The notes under the pieces: model-generated
Database searches by the model: none
Seen by the model: only the letters and a program-made list of their open reading frames with translations
What the model was told of the DNA's origin: nothing
NCBI RefSeq assembly: GCF_019320115.1
Contig: NC_089589.1
Coordinates: 22,282,580 to 22,346,579 of the forward strand
Length of the DNA: 64,000 nucleotides
Direction of reading: 5' to 3'
Source: Miscanthus floridulus
Taxonomy: Eukaryota; Streptophyta; Magnoliopsida; Poales; Poaceae
Position numbers and translations under genes: made by a program
Shown here: positions 1 through 12,140 of the stretch, one piece after another
Numbering within the stretch: the first letter of the stretch is position 1
Layout: every line of letters starts with the position of its first letter

Positions 1-927
1 CGCACGACGACGGCGCTGTGGATCTCGCAATGAAGGCTCGGGCACCGTCGGTGGCGCTCAGGATCGTCGGGCTTGGCATCTCCGGCAGCGGGCGGCGGCG
101 GCGCGAGGAAGGTGCTGGATCTCGCGAGCACCAAAACTAGAGCACGGTCACCGTCTACCAAAGAAATCCCATGAGCACCAAAACTAGAGCACGCGAGCGC
201 CTGCACGGTATCCGAGCGCAGGGTCGACTCGTGGAAACGAAGCCGTACAACGCTGCTGCCCTCGTCGATTCCACCTAGGAGCAGGAGCCCTTGCCGTCGT
301 CTCGCGAGGCAACGGGGCGAGCGTCTCTGAGCGAAGCCGAGGACAGTTTTGCATAATTCGCGTCTTGGAGGCGGGCGTTCTATGTGGCGTTACAAAAGCC
401 ACACATCTAAATATCACTCTTACGGTTGCCCTTACATAATTGCCACTGGAGAGAGAAAAAATCTTACAAGTATTGCCAAAAACGGGCGTTTTTGCGTGCG
501 TGGCGTGCCAAGTCATGGTTCCAGCGTGGAGACGCATTGGAAAAGACGAAGCTGCCCATGCCCTGCACCTCTCTCTCCCTCTGCGACAACCGGATCCTGC
601 AGCTCCTCTCATTGCCAGGTGTCCCTCTCATCAGCTTTTGCATATAATTCAGGACCAGTACGTCCTGTGCGCTGGTTGTGGTTTGATGTGTAGAAGCTTT
701 GGAATCAACAATGCGATTAATTAATTTTTGTTATACAGCCGCTGTGGCACGTCCGAACGTGTAACTTTTCTATGAACTTATGCAGCATATATGCTTCATA
801 TATACGTGGTATTGATGAGTCTGTTATTATCTTGTTTGATGACAGGTTCTGGCCCTTTTCTTAGTCATGTTTCCGCAGATATTACCGTAAACAATGAGAT
901 GTCTTCATAATCTTCTTCTGTATATGT
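1..927. repeat. Duplicated ~0.9 kb segment, copy A
   Basis: This stretch matches 3688-4543 in the same orientation almost base for base. The match ends abruptly after the shared run ending at 927 (4543 in the other copy). Copy A has ~47 extra bases around 145-191, made by repeating a short run containing accaaaactagagc. The GC-rich left part has open frames on both strands but none resembles a known protein, and the copies differ by indels that break the frames. It may be an exon or leader fragment of a host gene, or an uncharacterised repeat. The left end lies outside the window. Confidence 0.75.
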
Positions 928-1680
928 TCTATATACTTAGGGCACGTTTGGTAGGGCTTCAAATTCTTCTAAAAACATTTGGGATCCAGATTCTCTTAGA
1001 AAACGTTTTGGACGATGAATCAAAGTCACCTTACCATTTGGATGGAAGAATCAAAATCATTGCGAAACCACATTTTCACGGTTTCTTGCTCCTAGGCACC
1101 CTTATATATCTACCTATGATGTGTGCCCATTGCTGTCACGCCCTTAAGATGACACATATTTGGAGCTTCATGAGTAGATATATATAGGTAGGTCACTTGG
1201 ATAGTTGAAAACTGATAGCAAGAAAGAATATGATTTACAAATATAAATGGTTTAGGGCATGTTTATAGTTTATACAAGTTATTTATAGCGCAATACTTCA
1301 ACTAGCATTTTGTATTCGATAACGATAGGACGAACGTCGCGTGCCCGCACTCCGCCTCGCTCCTTCGGTCCATCTCCACAAAAAAGACAGTGCCACTCGC
1401 CTTCTCCAGCACGGGGTTGCTCGCCGCAGGCAGAGCACCCGCCCTTCGCGGCCTTATCTCTAGCGCGACGACACCGACCCACGCGCCCGTCCTGCATTGC
1501 TCCGCGCCCATCCACCTCGCCCGCTGCAAAAGGGGAGGTAGCGGAGGCATGCGCCTACGTCTGGGGAGGCCTTGGGAGGCCTGCGCCTACGCCCCATCCA
1601 CCTCGCCCAACGGCAGGAAGGGGAGGCTTGTGCCTGCGCCTAGGTGTATGCTGGGCCATTGACGTCCCCCTGACCAACGC
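928..1680. other. Spacer with a MITE-like start and a GC-rich tract
   Basis: At 940 the run agggcacgtttggtaggg resembles the terminus of common grass MITEs, but no matching inverted end was found, so at most a fragment is present. From 1330 to 1660 the sequence is GC-rich with open frames on both strands that look like composition effects. No gene is supported. Confidence 0.4.
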
Positions 1681-2060
1681 ATGTTGCAAGCATATATTTT
1701 AGGTGTTTCTGATGTTTCAGAGGTTTGTTGCAAGTGTTTCATATAGTTGTGCAAAAGTAGATCGGAATGTTGCAAATGTTGCAAAAGCTATACACATATA
1801 TTGCAACCGTTTGTTCTAAATGTTTCATCTCTTTTTCAGACGTATGTTGCAAATGTGTCTATTTAGATGTTGGATATGTTTTACACATATGTTGCATGTG
1901 TTTTATCTGCATGTTGCATATATTTTGCAATGGCTTTTCAAGTGTTTTTTCAGATGTTTTTGCAAGTGTTTCAGATGCATGGTTCAAGTGTTTCATCTGT
2001 CTTCAGATGTATGTTGTAAATGTTTCATCTGAATGTTTCAGAAGTATATCGGGTGTTGCA
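1681..2060. repeat. Degenerate short tandem repeat (TGTTGCAA / TGTTTCA motif)
   Basis: About 380 bases consist of a loosely repeated unit of roughly 20-30 bases built from tgttgcaa, gtgtttca and tcagatgt. This kind of low-order repeat is widespread in grass genomes, often inside non-autonomous DNA transposons. The open frames here are Cys/Phe-rich artefacts of the repeat. No terminal structure was identified. Confidence 0.6.
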
Positions 2061-3687
2061 CATGTTGCAGTGGCGCCGGTGGCTAGCGGACAGCGGCCTG
2101 CCGCAGGGCTACGTCTCCTACCTGGCGCAGTGCACCTCTCCCTCTCCTATCCTCTCGTCTCCCTCCCCTCCCTTCCCTTCCCTTCCCACCATCTCACCGC
2201 GACAGTTCATGCTCGGCGGGGAAACCCTACCCGACGAGTGCATGAACACCCGCTGAGGTGGTGGCCGCAGGTCGGCTGATGACAGAACGATGCCTGCGTG
2301 GTGGCCCCGCAGCAAGCTGAGGTTCGTCTGCTCGCTAGGCGCGGGAAATAGAGTAGCCGCGGGCGTCCATCCGGACGTCCAGGTGCTAGTCATGCCGTTT
2401 TGTATTTAGATTTAACCCCCTGTACAAGATTCCTTTCACCAAGTCTATGAATATTTGTATTAATATGTTTGCCATTATTTAATTGGCTAGGTGCATTTGG
2501 TTTGTGTCCACATCTTCCAGCACCACAAGTATATACAAGTGTTATAGTTTTTTACCAAGATCACACAATAGACCTTGTCCATAGAGATCCAAGCCCATAT
2601 TTTTTTGGTCATTGAGTCAACCCAAATGAATTACGATGTGCTACATAACTCATCCAATCCGGGGGAAGAAATAAACTAGGCTATTTGACCCATAAATATG
2701 GGTCTTTTATATTTTTGCTATTAAGGGCACGTTCAACCCACACACAGGGGTCGTCTCCATGGACCTCGAATCCAACATAAAGACAACTAAAAAGACAGGT
2801 TGTACAATGGGTTGTCTGTTTTACTACACACCATTTAATGCTACGCATGTGGCCTAGATGAATTGTGAACACTATTTTGTACACCATTGTGTTGCTAATT
2901 GATAAAAAATGGATTAAGCTTAAATAAGATGAACATGATTATAATTTTTTTAAATCATCAATATATCATATTATATATAATTGAAACATCTTTGTCTAAT
3001 TTTTTTCTTTCCATAGCGCAGGCAACTGCTACAGATTTGACTTCAATAAAAATTTCACTAGAAATATCTACACAGCATCCTCATAGCCCTGGGTCAGCCA
3101 AAAACAGCTAGCATTTCACATTATGAAAACAGCATGGTGACAATGTTTTCCATGTATTAGCCAAAAACAGCTACCATTCCACACAGCTATCATTAGCCCC
3201 AAAGACTGCTGAAGCTTCATACAAATGCCATCAATTTAGTGCAACCTCATTGTACTAATATTTAGATGCTGGTCAATTTCAACTACACATCATCGTTCAG
3301 TGAATAGGGTGGCTGCATATGACTATATTAATAGGCAAGCCTGCAAACTTGAAACTTGAATGTAGTTTTCAGAACTGAGAAAGTGGTAGCATGCATAATT
3401 CAGAAAGGCAGACAAGCATACAAGCACTATCTTCGAATGTAGGAATCATTAGTTACCTCCTTCGAGAACTCATCAGTGTTGGCAATGGAGTCTACGCAAT
3501 ACTAAGGTTTCCTTCATCAGACTACTGAATTAAGAACGTATTCTTGCTACTGAATTAAGAACGTATTCTTGCCGTAGAGGTCCTAGTGCTCGGGCCAGAG
3601 GCCGAGCTCGCCGCGATGTCAGTGTCCACCAGCACTGGCGAGGTTTCGTCCAGCCTCGTGATCGTTGGGCTTCGCATCTCCGGCAGC
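2061..3687. other. Intergenic, no gene seen
   Basis: GC-rich to 2390, then AT-rich. A ~24-base run containing gaattaagaacgtattcttg is directly repeated in tandem at about 3524-3571, just before copy B. The pieces agccaaaaacagcta recur around 3096 and 3160. No open frame resembles a known protein and no transposon ends were recognised. Confidence 0.5.
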
Positions 3688-4543
3688 GGCACGATGACGG
3701 CACTGTGGATCTCGCGATGAATGCTCGGGCACCGTCGGTGGCGCTCAGGATCGTCGGGCTTGGCATCTCCGGCAGCGGGCGGCGGCGTCGGCGGCGCAAG
3801 GAAGGTGCTGGATCTCGCGAGCACCAAAACTAGAGCATGCGAGTGCCTGCACAGTATCCGAGCGCAGGGTCGACTCGTGGAAATGAAGCCGTACAACGCT
3901 GCTGCCCTCGTCGATTCCACCTAGGAGCAGGAGCCCTTGCCATCTTGTCGTGAGGCGACGGGGCGAGCATCTCTGAGTGAAGCTGAGAACTGTTTTGCAT
4001 AATTCACGTCTTGGAGACGGGCGTTGTACGTGCCCTTACAAAAGCCACACATCTAAATATCACTCTTACGATTGCCCTTACATAATTATTGCCAAAAACG
4101 GGCGTTTTTGCGTGCGTGGCAGGCCAAGTCAGGGTGCCAGCATGGAGGCGCATTGGAAAAGACGAAGCTGCCCATGCCCTGCACCTCTCTCCCTCTGCAA
4201 CAGCCGGATCCTGAAGCTCCGCTCATTGCCAGGTGTCCCTCTCATCAGCTTTTGCATATAATCCAGGACCAGTCCGTCCTGTGTGCTGGTTGTGGTTTGA
4301 TGTGTAGAAGCTTTGGAATCAACAATGCGATTAATTAATTTTTGTTATACAGCCACTGTGGCACGTCCGAACGTGTAACTTTTCTATGAACTTATGAAGC
4401 ATATATATGCTTCATATATACGTGGTATTGATGAGTCTGCTATTATCTTGTTTGAGGACAGGTTCTGGCCCTTTTCTTAGTCATGTTTCCGCAGATATTA
4501 CCGTAAACAATGAGATGTCTTCATAATCTTCTTCTGTATATGT
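3688..4543. repeat. Duplicated ~0.9 kb segment, copy B
   Basis: Second copy of the 1-927 segment, same orientation, differing by scattered substitutions and small indels (for example it lacks the 47-base insertion of copy A and has a different short run at 4081-4090). Similarity stops at 4543, where the flanking sequences become unrelated. The spacing of about 3.6 kb suggests a local tandem duplication followed by insertion or loss of spacer. Confidence 0.75.
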
Positions 4544-5210
4544 CAGTTATGTCTGGATGATCCAGTTTTATATCACTACAACAGTGTTACTTCTTGGACT
4601 GAAACCTGTGTTGTGTATGGCAGTTGTAGGTGTTAGACTGTAAGAATTCATTTCATAGAAGTCAACTCGCACTATAACACAACATACCTTTGCTAACACT
4701 TTCTATAGTGGGCAAATGGCACCTTTGCCGACATATGACCTCCCGTGAAAAGTTTTGCCGACAGTTTGGAAACAGTCACGCTAAAAGCCGTCGGCTAATA
4801 GCTAGGTCCTAGCTAATCCAAACAAACCGCGTTAATGTGGGCCAGTTTGAGTTTCTACAACAAATGAAATGAGAGAGCTACTATTTAATTAGCAGGTGCA
4901 AGATCATGTTCAAATCATCGTTTCTTCGCTCGTGATGCCAATGCACACCTTACCGCTGGCCTTTTCAATGCCGCCAGTCTGCCCGGTCCATTTCATATGT
5001 CCGTCCCTACGCTAGCCTGATAGGCGATACTCCACGTCGTGCGCCACTGTTCTATGAAGTTCGTAGTCGCCCAACGCCTTGTCACCAACAGGACATGTTT
5101 AGATCTATTTAGCACTAAAAATTAGCTAGCTAAAGCTACAGATTACTATTTTTAGCTAACTATTTTTTAGTACGTGACGTTTGAATCCACCTGCTAATAG
5201 CTGCTAATAG
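4544..5210. other. Intergenic with MITE-like fragment
   Basis: No coding sequence is supported. From about 5092 to 5210 there is a palindromic AT-rich stretch (repeated attagctagctaaa-type runs and ctgctaatag twice) resembling the body of short grass MITEs that begin with a gacatgttta-type end. Another fragment around 4695-4800 repeats tttgccgaca, a motif typical of CACTA subterminal regions, but no CACTA ends were found here. Confidence 0.35.
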
Positions 5211-5629
5211 TGTAAAGTAATCTGCTGCTCTCCCTCTATACACGCGGTAGGGGCAGGCGTCGAAAGGGCTCCCCTGCTGCTGCACTAGCAGGGGCAGGCA
5301 CCAAAAGGCTCCCCTGCCGCACTGTAGCCACAGCAGGGGCAGGCGCCAAAGTCAGCCCTGCTATCACATCTAGTCACTGTAGCAGCATGGTAGCCTAGCA
5401 TGTCTGTGTACTAGGATTATATGGATAGAGTTGTATATATAGCTTCCCACTGCAACTCAGTGAAGAGAGTTCAGTTTTGCCATCTCCTCTGTAGAGCTCC
5501 GGCCAACGCTGGTGCTTGTGCTGTGTGTGTGCTCTGTTCTCCCTCCCTCTTCTACCTCCAGCCATAGTGTGTGCGCGAGAATGTCGGTGAGCGGTCGGCT
5601 CACCCGTTCGGGAGATCTCGGCACCAACA
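5211..5629 (+). mobile_element. Probable 5' LTR of Ty1/copia element
   Basis: The right boundary is fixed by the primer-binding site starting at 5632. The left boundary is a guess at a TGTAAAG start at 5211. A TATA-like gtatatatagc at 5433-5443, followed by a GC-richer leader, fits an LTR promoter. The stretch 5250-5350 repeats a caggggcaggc unit three times. The partner 3' LTR is absent because the element is truncated, so the LTR cannot be confirmed by self-comparison. Confidence 0.45.
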
Positions 5630-5631
5630 AG

Positions 5632-5644
5632 TGGTATCAAAGCC
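5632..5644 (+). other. Primer-binding site (initiator Met tRNA)
   Basis: tggtatcaaagcc matches the plant retrotransposon primer site complementary to the 3' end of initiator methionine tRNA (usual form tggtatcagagc), with one substitution. It sits just after an LTR-like end and 34 bases before the gag frame. Confidence 0.75.
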
Positions 5645-5677
5645 GTACAAGCGCCGTCGCTGGACTAACCGCTGGCG

Positions 5678-8093
5678 ATGACGGACTGTTTAGAGATGGG
5701 CGATGCCCAGCCATGACAGGAGGTCGTTGTGCGCACGGTGTGGGAGGTCAGCGGCACTAGTTGGCCGATGCTGACTCGCACCAACTATGGCGAGTGGGCG
5801 GTGATCATGAAGGTCAAGCTCAGAGCCCGATGGCTCTAGAATGCCATTGACAAGGGCACCGACAACGAAGAAGACGATATGTCAGCGTTGGAGGCTATCC
5901 TCGCTGCTGTGCCAACGGAGTACAGGGAGCTGTTGGGGGCGAAGAACTCTACTAAGGAGGCATGGGGGGCCATTACAGCGATGCATGTCGGCTCCGACCG
6001 CACAAAGAAGGCGATGGCCCAACTGCTGAAGCAGGAGTACGCCAACCTCAAGTTCAAGGATGGTGAGTTGGTGGAGGACTTCTCCCTCCGCCTGCAGTCA
6101 CTCATTAGCAAGCTGAGGAGCCACGACGTCACCATCGACGAAGAAGAGTCGGTCTCCAAGTACCTCCACTCCGTGCCGGTGAAGTACATCCTGATCGCTC
6201 TCTCCATAGAGATGATGCTGGACTTATCCACCCTCACCATTGAGGATGTGACAGGCCGTCTTCGGGCGGTGGATGAGCACATGGAGCAGGCCATAGCAAC
6301 GATGAACAGTGGCAAGCTACTGCTGATAGAGGAGGAGTGGGCAGCCCGGATGAAGGAGAAGAAGTCCGGGGAAGCCTTCTCCAGCCGCGGTGGCAATGGC
6401 AAGCGCCGTGGCAAGGCTTCTTCGGAGAAGAAGAAGAAGAAGAAGGTCGACCCCAATTGCAAGCAGGAGAAGAAGGCTGAGGCTTATTTAGCGCAGGCTG
6501 ATGACGATGATGAGGCCACTGCATTCAAGCATCATCAGCATTGGCCAGCTGGATGAGCGTGGCAGCGAGGTACTGATCAAGGACGGCGTCCTCAGGATCA
6601 GGGACCGAGAGCAGCGGCTTCTTGCCAAGGTGAAGAGGTCTTGAAACCGGCTGTACCTGCTCGACTTGAAGGTGGAGCAGCCCATCTGCTTGGCTACACG
6701 ACACACGGAGGAGCCATGGCTGTGGCATGCCCGGTATGGCCATATCAGCTTCGACGCTCTTGGTCGGCTGGAGAAGATGGTGACTGGGCTGCCTCGTATC
6801 GAGCACGCAGGCGAGCTATGTGACAGCTGCTTGATCAGAAAGCAAAGAAGGCTACCGTTGCCGAAGACGGTGAAATACCGCGCGGCAGAGGTCCTCGAGC
6901 TGGTCCATGGTGACCTCTACGGACCGATCATGCCGGTGATGCATGGCGGGCGTAAGTACTTCATCTTGCTGGTGGATGACTGCAGCCGGTTCATGTGGTT
7001 GCAGCTTCTAACCAGCAAGACCGAGGCAGCGGAAGCGGTCAAGAAGTTCAAGGCGCGCGCGGAGGTGGAGAGCGGCAAGAAGTTGCGCGTGCTGCGGACT
7101 GATCGCGGCGGCGAATTTGCTTTAGTGGAGTTCACTTCGTACTATGCGGATCAGGGTGTGGTGTGACACCACACCGCACCATACTCGTCATAGCAGAATG
7201 GCGTGATGGAGCGGCGGAACAAGATGGTGGTCGGTATAGCTCGATCCATGATGAAGGCCAAAAGCATGCCGACAAAGTTCTAGGGAGAGGCGGTGACAAC
7301 GGCGGTGTTCATCGTCAACCGCGCGCCCACCAAAGCCCTGAAGGGCAAGATGCCGTTCGAGGCTTGGCAAGGACGCAAGCCGAATGTGTCCATCCTCGAG
7401 ACATTTGGCTACATCGGCCATGTGAAGAACACCAAGCCTCACCTCGGCAATCTAGAAGACAGGAGCATGCCGATGGTGCTCCTAGGCTACGAGGAGGGCA
7501 CCAAGGCATACCGGCTCTATGACCCATGCGGAAGTAAGGTGGTTGTCTCGCGCGACGTCGTGTTCGACGAAAAGGTAGCCTGGGACTAGGACCGTCCGGG
7601 CACGGGGGAAGCTAGCGGCTTCACCAGCACCTTCGTCATCGAGCACTTGGTCATCCACGGTGGTGAAGACGCTGGAGAGGAGGTGCCAACCACTCCAGCA
7701 ACAGAGCCGAGCACTCCTGGGGTGGTGCCGAGCACTCCGGGAGGGGTGCCGGGCACTCCAGGAGTGGTGCCGAGTGGTCCTGCAGTGGTGCCGACCACTC
7801 CAGGACGGATGCCAAATACTCCCGTAGCGGAGCCGAGAGGTCTTGCAGTGGTGCCGACCACTCCAGGACGGGTGCCGAACGCTCCCATAGCAGAGCTGTG
7901 GGATCTTGCAGTGGTGCCGACCACTCCAAGACTGGTGCCGAGCACTCCTGCAGTGGTGCCAACCACTCTAGGAGTGGTGACGAGTGGTCAAGGAGTAGTG
8001 CCAAGCACTGTAGCCGGGGTGCCGAGCACTCTAGGTGCTGTGCCGACCACTTTGCCAAGCACTTTGGAGAAACACAAGTACGCAAAGCCGTTA
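5678..8093 (+). pseudogene. Degenerate Ty1/copia gag-integrase polyprotein
   Basis: The gag frame (ATG at 5678) encodes a copia UBN2/DUF4219-type gag (NYGEW near the start, then a helical region to about 6330) and a basic tail. The CCHC zinc knuckle expected after the poly-Lys run at ~6430 is missing. After a frame change near 6520 a second frame runs to the end: GAG-pre-integrase (WLWHARYGH, C-x2-C at 6824-6835), then integrase core with HGDLYGP, DD and RTDRGGEF, and a long Pro/Thr/Val-rich linker. Protease, reverse transcriptase and RNase H are absent. In-frame stops lie at 5714, 5837, 6642, 7164, 7191, 7281 and 7587; each is reachable by one C-to-T or G-to-A change from Arg, Gln or Trp codons that fit the family. 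It is inactive. The right end, about 8093-8264, is where copia similarity fades. Confidence 0.85.
7680..8062 (+). repeat. Coding minisatellite in copia linker (Val-Pro-x-Thr-Pro repeats)
   Basis: A 24-45 base unit built around gtggtgccgaccactccagga is repeated with variation. It encodes tandem VVPTTPG / VPSTPG peptides between integrase and the missing reverse transcriptase. Copia elements often have a variable linker here, and this one appears to have expanded by slippage. Confidence 0.65.
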
Positions 8094-8423
8094 GGGAAAA
8101 AAGGAAAGGATGGCCAAGGCGTGCATATGTTCACAACCAAAATTGTCCATTTTTGTGAAGTTGTCAAAATGTGCAATGGACCTCACCATTGCTTTCCTCT
8201 TGTCGAGATGGTCAAAAGAAACTTATATGGAACGTCCAATACGGAGTACTTGAGAAGACTCTAGTGTCTGAGTCCTCAGGAAGATACTCTCTACTGTCGA
8301 AAGTTCCGACACATGTCGGAAGTGCCGACAGCCATCAAAAATTCCGAGAAACCTGAAAAAGCCTGCTTGGGTGTCCGGGGTCATCCCCACGTTGGGAATT
8401 CCGACAGGCATCGGAAGTTCCGA
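8094..8423. other. Junction region between copia remnant and 3.2 kb repeat
   Basis: From about 8264 the sequence carries four or more copies of a ttccgacag / gtcggaagt motif, a pattern seen in grass LTRs. This is probably the left part of an LTR-type element whose continuation is shared with the 60.3 kb copy. No gene is supported. Confidence 0.4.
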
Positions 8424-9239
8424 CAGACGTCAAAACTTTGAACTGACCTAATAAAATACCCTATTTGGATATGGCCTTTTGGATTCTAATCCAAACTCTT
8501 CCAGACTCATGGAAAACTTGGAAAAAACATGTTGGAAGGTTTTCCACTGGGATAAGACCTCCCCTCTCTCTATATATTAGAGGATCATGGCCGATTGAGT
8601 ACATCCAACAACCAATCGATCTTTTTTACATCTATTACTCCTTTCACCCTAATCTCTTCCAACCCATGCTGCTATTCATCGCTTGATCCGACGACCAATG
8701 GCGCCCTAGCCTCGCCGGCTGACCTAGGGCAACCTGGCGACGTCCTTACCCTGATGAGGTCCCTCCCGGGCGAGAGCTTCAACTCGTTCCTTTGCTAATT
8801 TGCCTAGAAACTTGTCGTTCTTCGTCATGCAAGTCTGATTGGCTATCCTTTGGTGGTTTGCTCATAAACTTCACTGCTCTTCGCCATAAAAGAGTGTTGG
8901 TTATCATTTGCTGGTTTGCTTGTATACTCGCCGCTCCTCACAATGTAAGTATGATCCTCACTGCATTATTTGGTCCGTGGCGACCCGGACGATCTAGCCC
9001 TAGCTAGTGTGTGATCCGTTTCGGCGTCCATAGCATCTTTTACCTTTCGGATGCGTGATGTGTCACATCTGATCGTGTTGCATGTTTTCCTTTGACCGAC
9101 AAGGTAAAATTTTTATTTTTATCCATTTGTTCTCAAAATTATTTTTCATGTTTTCATTCGAGTTTGACGTAAGCCCTAGCACAGAAAGCCATTTTTTTGC
9201 CTTCTAAGATTAATTTTTTGCTATTTTTTAATCCAGACT

Positions 9240-9432
9240 TGTATTTTTTGGAAAAACGGATTTGTAGGAACGCATTTATATCCTGTCACCCCTACAAAAC
9301 GATTTATAGGGGCGGCTGGCGAACTGCCCCTACAAATCGGCGGTTTGTAGAGTCGGGGCCATAGGGGTGGCTGGCCAAACCACTGCTACAAATAGTGTGG
9401 AGCTGCCCCTACAAAGTCTTTCTTTAGTAGTG
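9240..9432 (-). mobile_element. Miniature CACTA-like element in repeat copy 1
   Basis: The right end tttagtagtg reads CACTACTAAA on the minus strand. The body repeats tttgtaggggcggctgg-type subterminal motifs in both orientations. The left end (ggaaaaacggatttgtagg) has lost its terminal CACTA. The same motif family is used by the CACTA element at 48662. No coding capacity. Confidence 0.55.
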
Positions 9433-9816
9433 CATCTAGCTCTGGCGAGAGTGTTGCCTGGACTAATTACCATGATTAGTTGATTCACTTTTTTTTGGAT
9501 GATGGATTAGTTGATTCACTAGTTCCTATTTTTCCTCTTTAATATAAGCATTCAGGTGGACGCCCTATTATCGACCTCCGTGTGAAATGAGTTATAAACA
9601 TATCAACAAAATAGAAGTATTTCTTCAATCCTGTATAAACAATATATAAGTGATTTTGTTTTTTTTCTCGTATAAGCATTATAAGTTCGGGCTTCCAACG
9701 AAATGTAGTTCCTTTCGCCTTGCCACGTTAGGCAAAAACTCTTCAACTTTCTAGGCAGATCCAAGGCGAAAACTTTTTAGTAGGCAAACAGTACTCCCCA
9801 TAATTCGGCATTATTC

Positions 9817-11562
9817 TGTGAACACAAGGTTAATATGTGCCTTTGTGGTTTGAATTTGTGATGAGTGATTGTCAACGTGATTCACGTCTTGGGTTGAGTT
9901 TGTGAACTAACCATGGCATAAGTTGGGTTGTGCAACATGTCTCTTCGCTTGTGGTGCGCAGGTGTGGAGCTCGGAGGCGGTGGTCGAGGGCGAGGTGAAG
10001 GTCAAGTAGGGACATGCCGTGCCAATGGACTAGAAGCGGTGAAGGACGGACGTGAGGCTTGGACTAAGGGACCAGGAGGTCGGTTGACCAGCCGCGTTGG
10101 CTGACATCTGGGGATATCAACAAGCACAAGTGTGCATGGAGGAGTGACCGTGTTGACCGAGTCAAGACGGCGCACGTGCAAGTCGAGCGGAGGCTCTGGA
10201 AGGCTTGGCGCCCGGGCGGTCGAGGACGGAGGTGACATGCGTCGAGTTACGGGGGACGCGTATGGAGTATGCTACTCGCGGACGGTTTGGTGGTTTGGGC
10301 CTTAAACCATCGGGCGGACGGTTTCCGGGTTTGGGCCTCAAAACCCGGGCAGAGGTTCCGAGGAACGGGGTGGCACGTGGCGGAATTACAGAGGTTACAT
10401 CGAGGCAAAGCAAATCTGTGCAGGAAGCAAGGCTGTCCGATCGATAGAAATCGGGTTGTACCATAATTTCGCCCTAAAATATTAGGGGCACAAGTGGAAT
10501 TGTGTAATAAGCCTATAAATAAGATGGGGCTGCCGCCACTCAGTGTCACCTCTTGGACTTTTTCATTTCCTCATTCTAGTCCCCCTCCTAGAGTTTGTTC
10601 TTGAGGTCCACAAATTCGAAATTTGTGTAAGCAGAGATTTTAAGTTGGGAATGGAGGCCCGAATCCTCCAGTTGTCCTCCGGAATTCATCACTTGTGCCT
10701 GTGATTTTCATTTTGTTGCGTTGTTCGTTTTTCTCCATTTTCGTTCTTGGCTACAATCTGAATTTCTCAGAGTTTCGGTCGATCCCAGGCGATGATTTCT
10801 TGTGGATAGATTCGTAGCAAGTTGAATTCCATCTTTGTAAACTTTTGGAACGAATGATGGAGATTTGGGTCGTTTTTCTTTTGATTTTCTGGTGGCTCTT
10901 TCTCCCTGTTAGTGCCTAGCAGAGGCACTGCTTTTCCTGTTCGTCTTTTGCGTGTGGGGAGACGAGCAACTGAGCACCAGCACCGTGCTCCCAGAGCCCG
11001 AGTGGCGCTCGCCCAGGTGGCCATCCTCTCGTCGGTCTCCTCCCTGTCTCTACTTCCTTCGGTGCTTGCTCTCTGTCTGTCTCAGATTGGCAGCGCAGCA
11101 TCTGGCCGGCGGCGAGCAGACCCACCGCTGGTTGTTCCTCTCTCCATCTCCGCTCGGTACGTGCAACCCAGTGCCGTGCGGTAGCTGTTTCCCTCCGTTC
11201 GTGCGGTTTTTCTCTCGGTTCTGTTCGGCTGTCACCGCTCGGCAGTGTCTGGTGCCCTTCGGTGGTGTCCGGTGCCTGTCAAAAGTGCCGGCCCAATTTC
11301 CAGTCTGGCAGGTTCGAATTTCCAGCAATGTTTTTTTTTGTTTCATCCGTGGTTTGCGCGTTTGTGCTCGGATTTAAGTTCCTTCTTTTGCGTTGGTTTT
11401 CCATCGATTCAAGGAACTTATCTAAGTATTCTCGTCACCAGTTGGCATGGATATTTTAGATTTGGGAACTTCTTTTGGTTTCCTTGTTTGGCGGTGATTT
11501 GGGGACAGCGGCCAAATATTTCGAGAGAAATTTTACGGCTCCCATTCACCCCCCTCTAGTCA
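9817..11562 (+). mobile_element. Possible solo LTR or LTR-like block (copy 1)
   Basis: The block starts with TGTGAACAC and ends with ctctagtca. A TATA-like cctataaataag lies at 10511-10522, followed by a GC-rich leader, a layout typical of an LTR with promoter. It contains no gag or pol. The equivalent block in the second repeat copy is 61740-63464. No target-site duplication was found, so the limits are tentative. Confidence 0.35.
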
Positions 11563-11656
11563 TCTTTTTCGGTCCTTTATATTGCTACTAATTTAAATAT
11601 CTGAAAATAAAAGGAGCCTCGTTAGGAAGCTGCATTCTCATGGCACTGGCAGCATA

Positions 11657-12140
11657 TATATGAACATTTAGTTGGCAACCTACGTACATTTTCAGATTCA
11701 CTATGAATCCGCAAGCCGGAATAAGCTGTATCATAACATTTGTTTTGTAACATGACGACTCACAACTTAATTATATGTACAAGGCTCTGTATTCTCAGGT
11801 GGTAACCTGCATCCACAGTAACACAGATTCGAATAAAAAAACTAATTCACATCACATCGCATTCTAGTCACCATGAATTTATTTGCAGTGTCCAACATCT
11901 GACTGCCTCACGACGACCCGCAGCTTAGTAATCGGCTCCATTGATTCTTCTTCGGCTGAAGCGATGATAGCTCCAGCCTCCAAGGCTGCTTTTTGTCCAT
12001 GCGGCACTCCACCTGCCGGCGAGGTCTTTTATGCATTCTATAATCGATAGTGCTAGAGACGTATGTAGTAATAATAATAGTCTTGGAGTAGCATGCATAC
12101 TTTATTGTTACTCCCTCTGTTGTTCCACGATGAATTCCCT
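11657..12140. other. NLR 3' flank
   Basis: AT-rich sequence between the 3.2 kb repeat and the NLR stop codon. On the minus strand it would contain the NLR 3' untranslated region. No separate gene is supported. Confidence 0.5.

Larger units (their letters stand above)
8424..11656. repeat. 3.2 kb direct repeat, copy 1
   Basis: This segment recurs in the same orientation at 60325-63559, with identity in the low-to-mid 90s percent by eye. Copy 1 has about 120 bases around 11065-11190 that copy 2 lacks; copy 2 has a ~50-base insertion near 62925 and a short one near 63107. Both copies contain the same internal CACTA-type miniature element and the same LTR-like block, so those insertions predate the duplication. 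The open frames inside are discontinuous between the copies and are not genes. Confidence 0.85.

Noticed and set aside
1310..1702. 130-codon GC-rich plus-strand frame
   Set aside because: Low-complexity composition, with equally long frames on the other strand, next to a simple repeat; no domain, start context or splice signal supports it.
5836..6462. 208-codon minus-strand frame, Ser-rich
   Set aside because: It is the antisense shadow of the copia gag frame.
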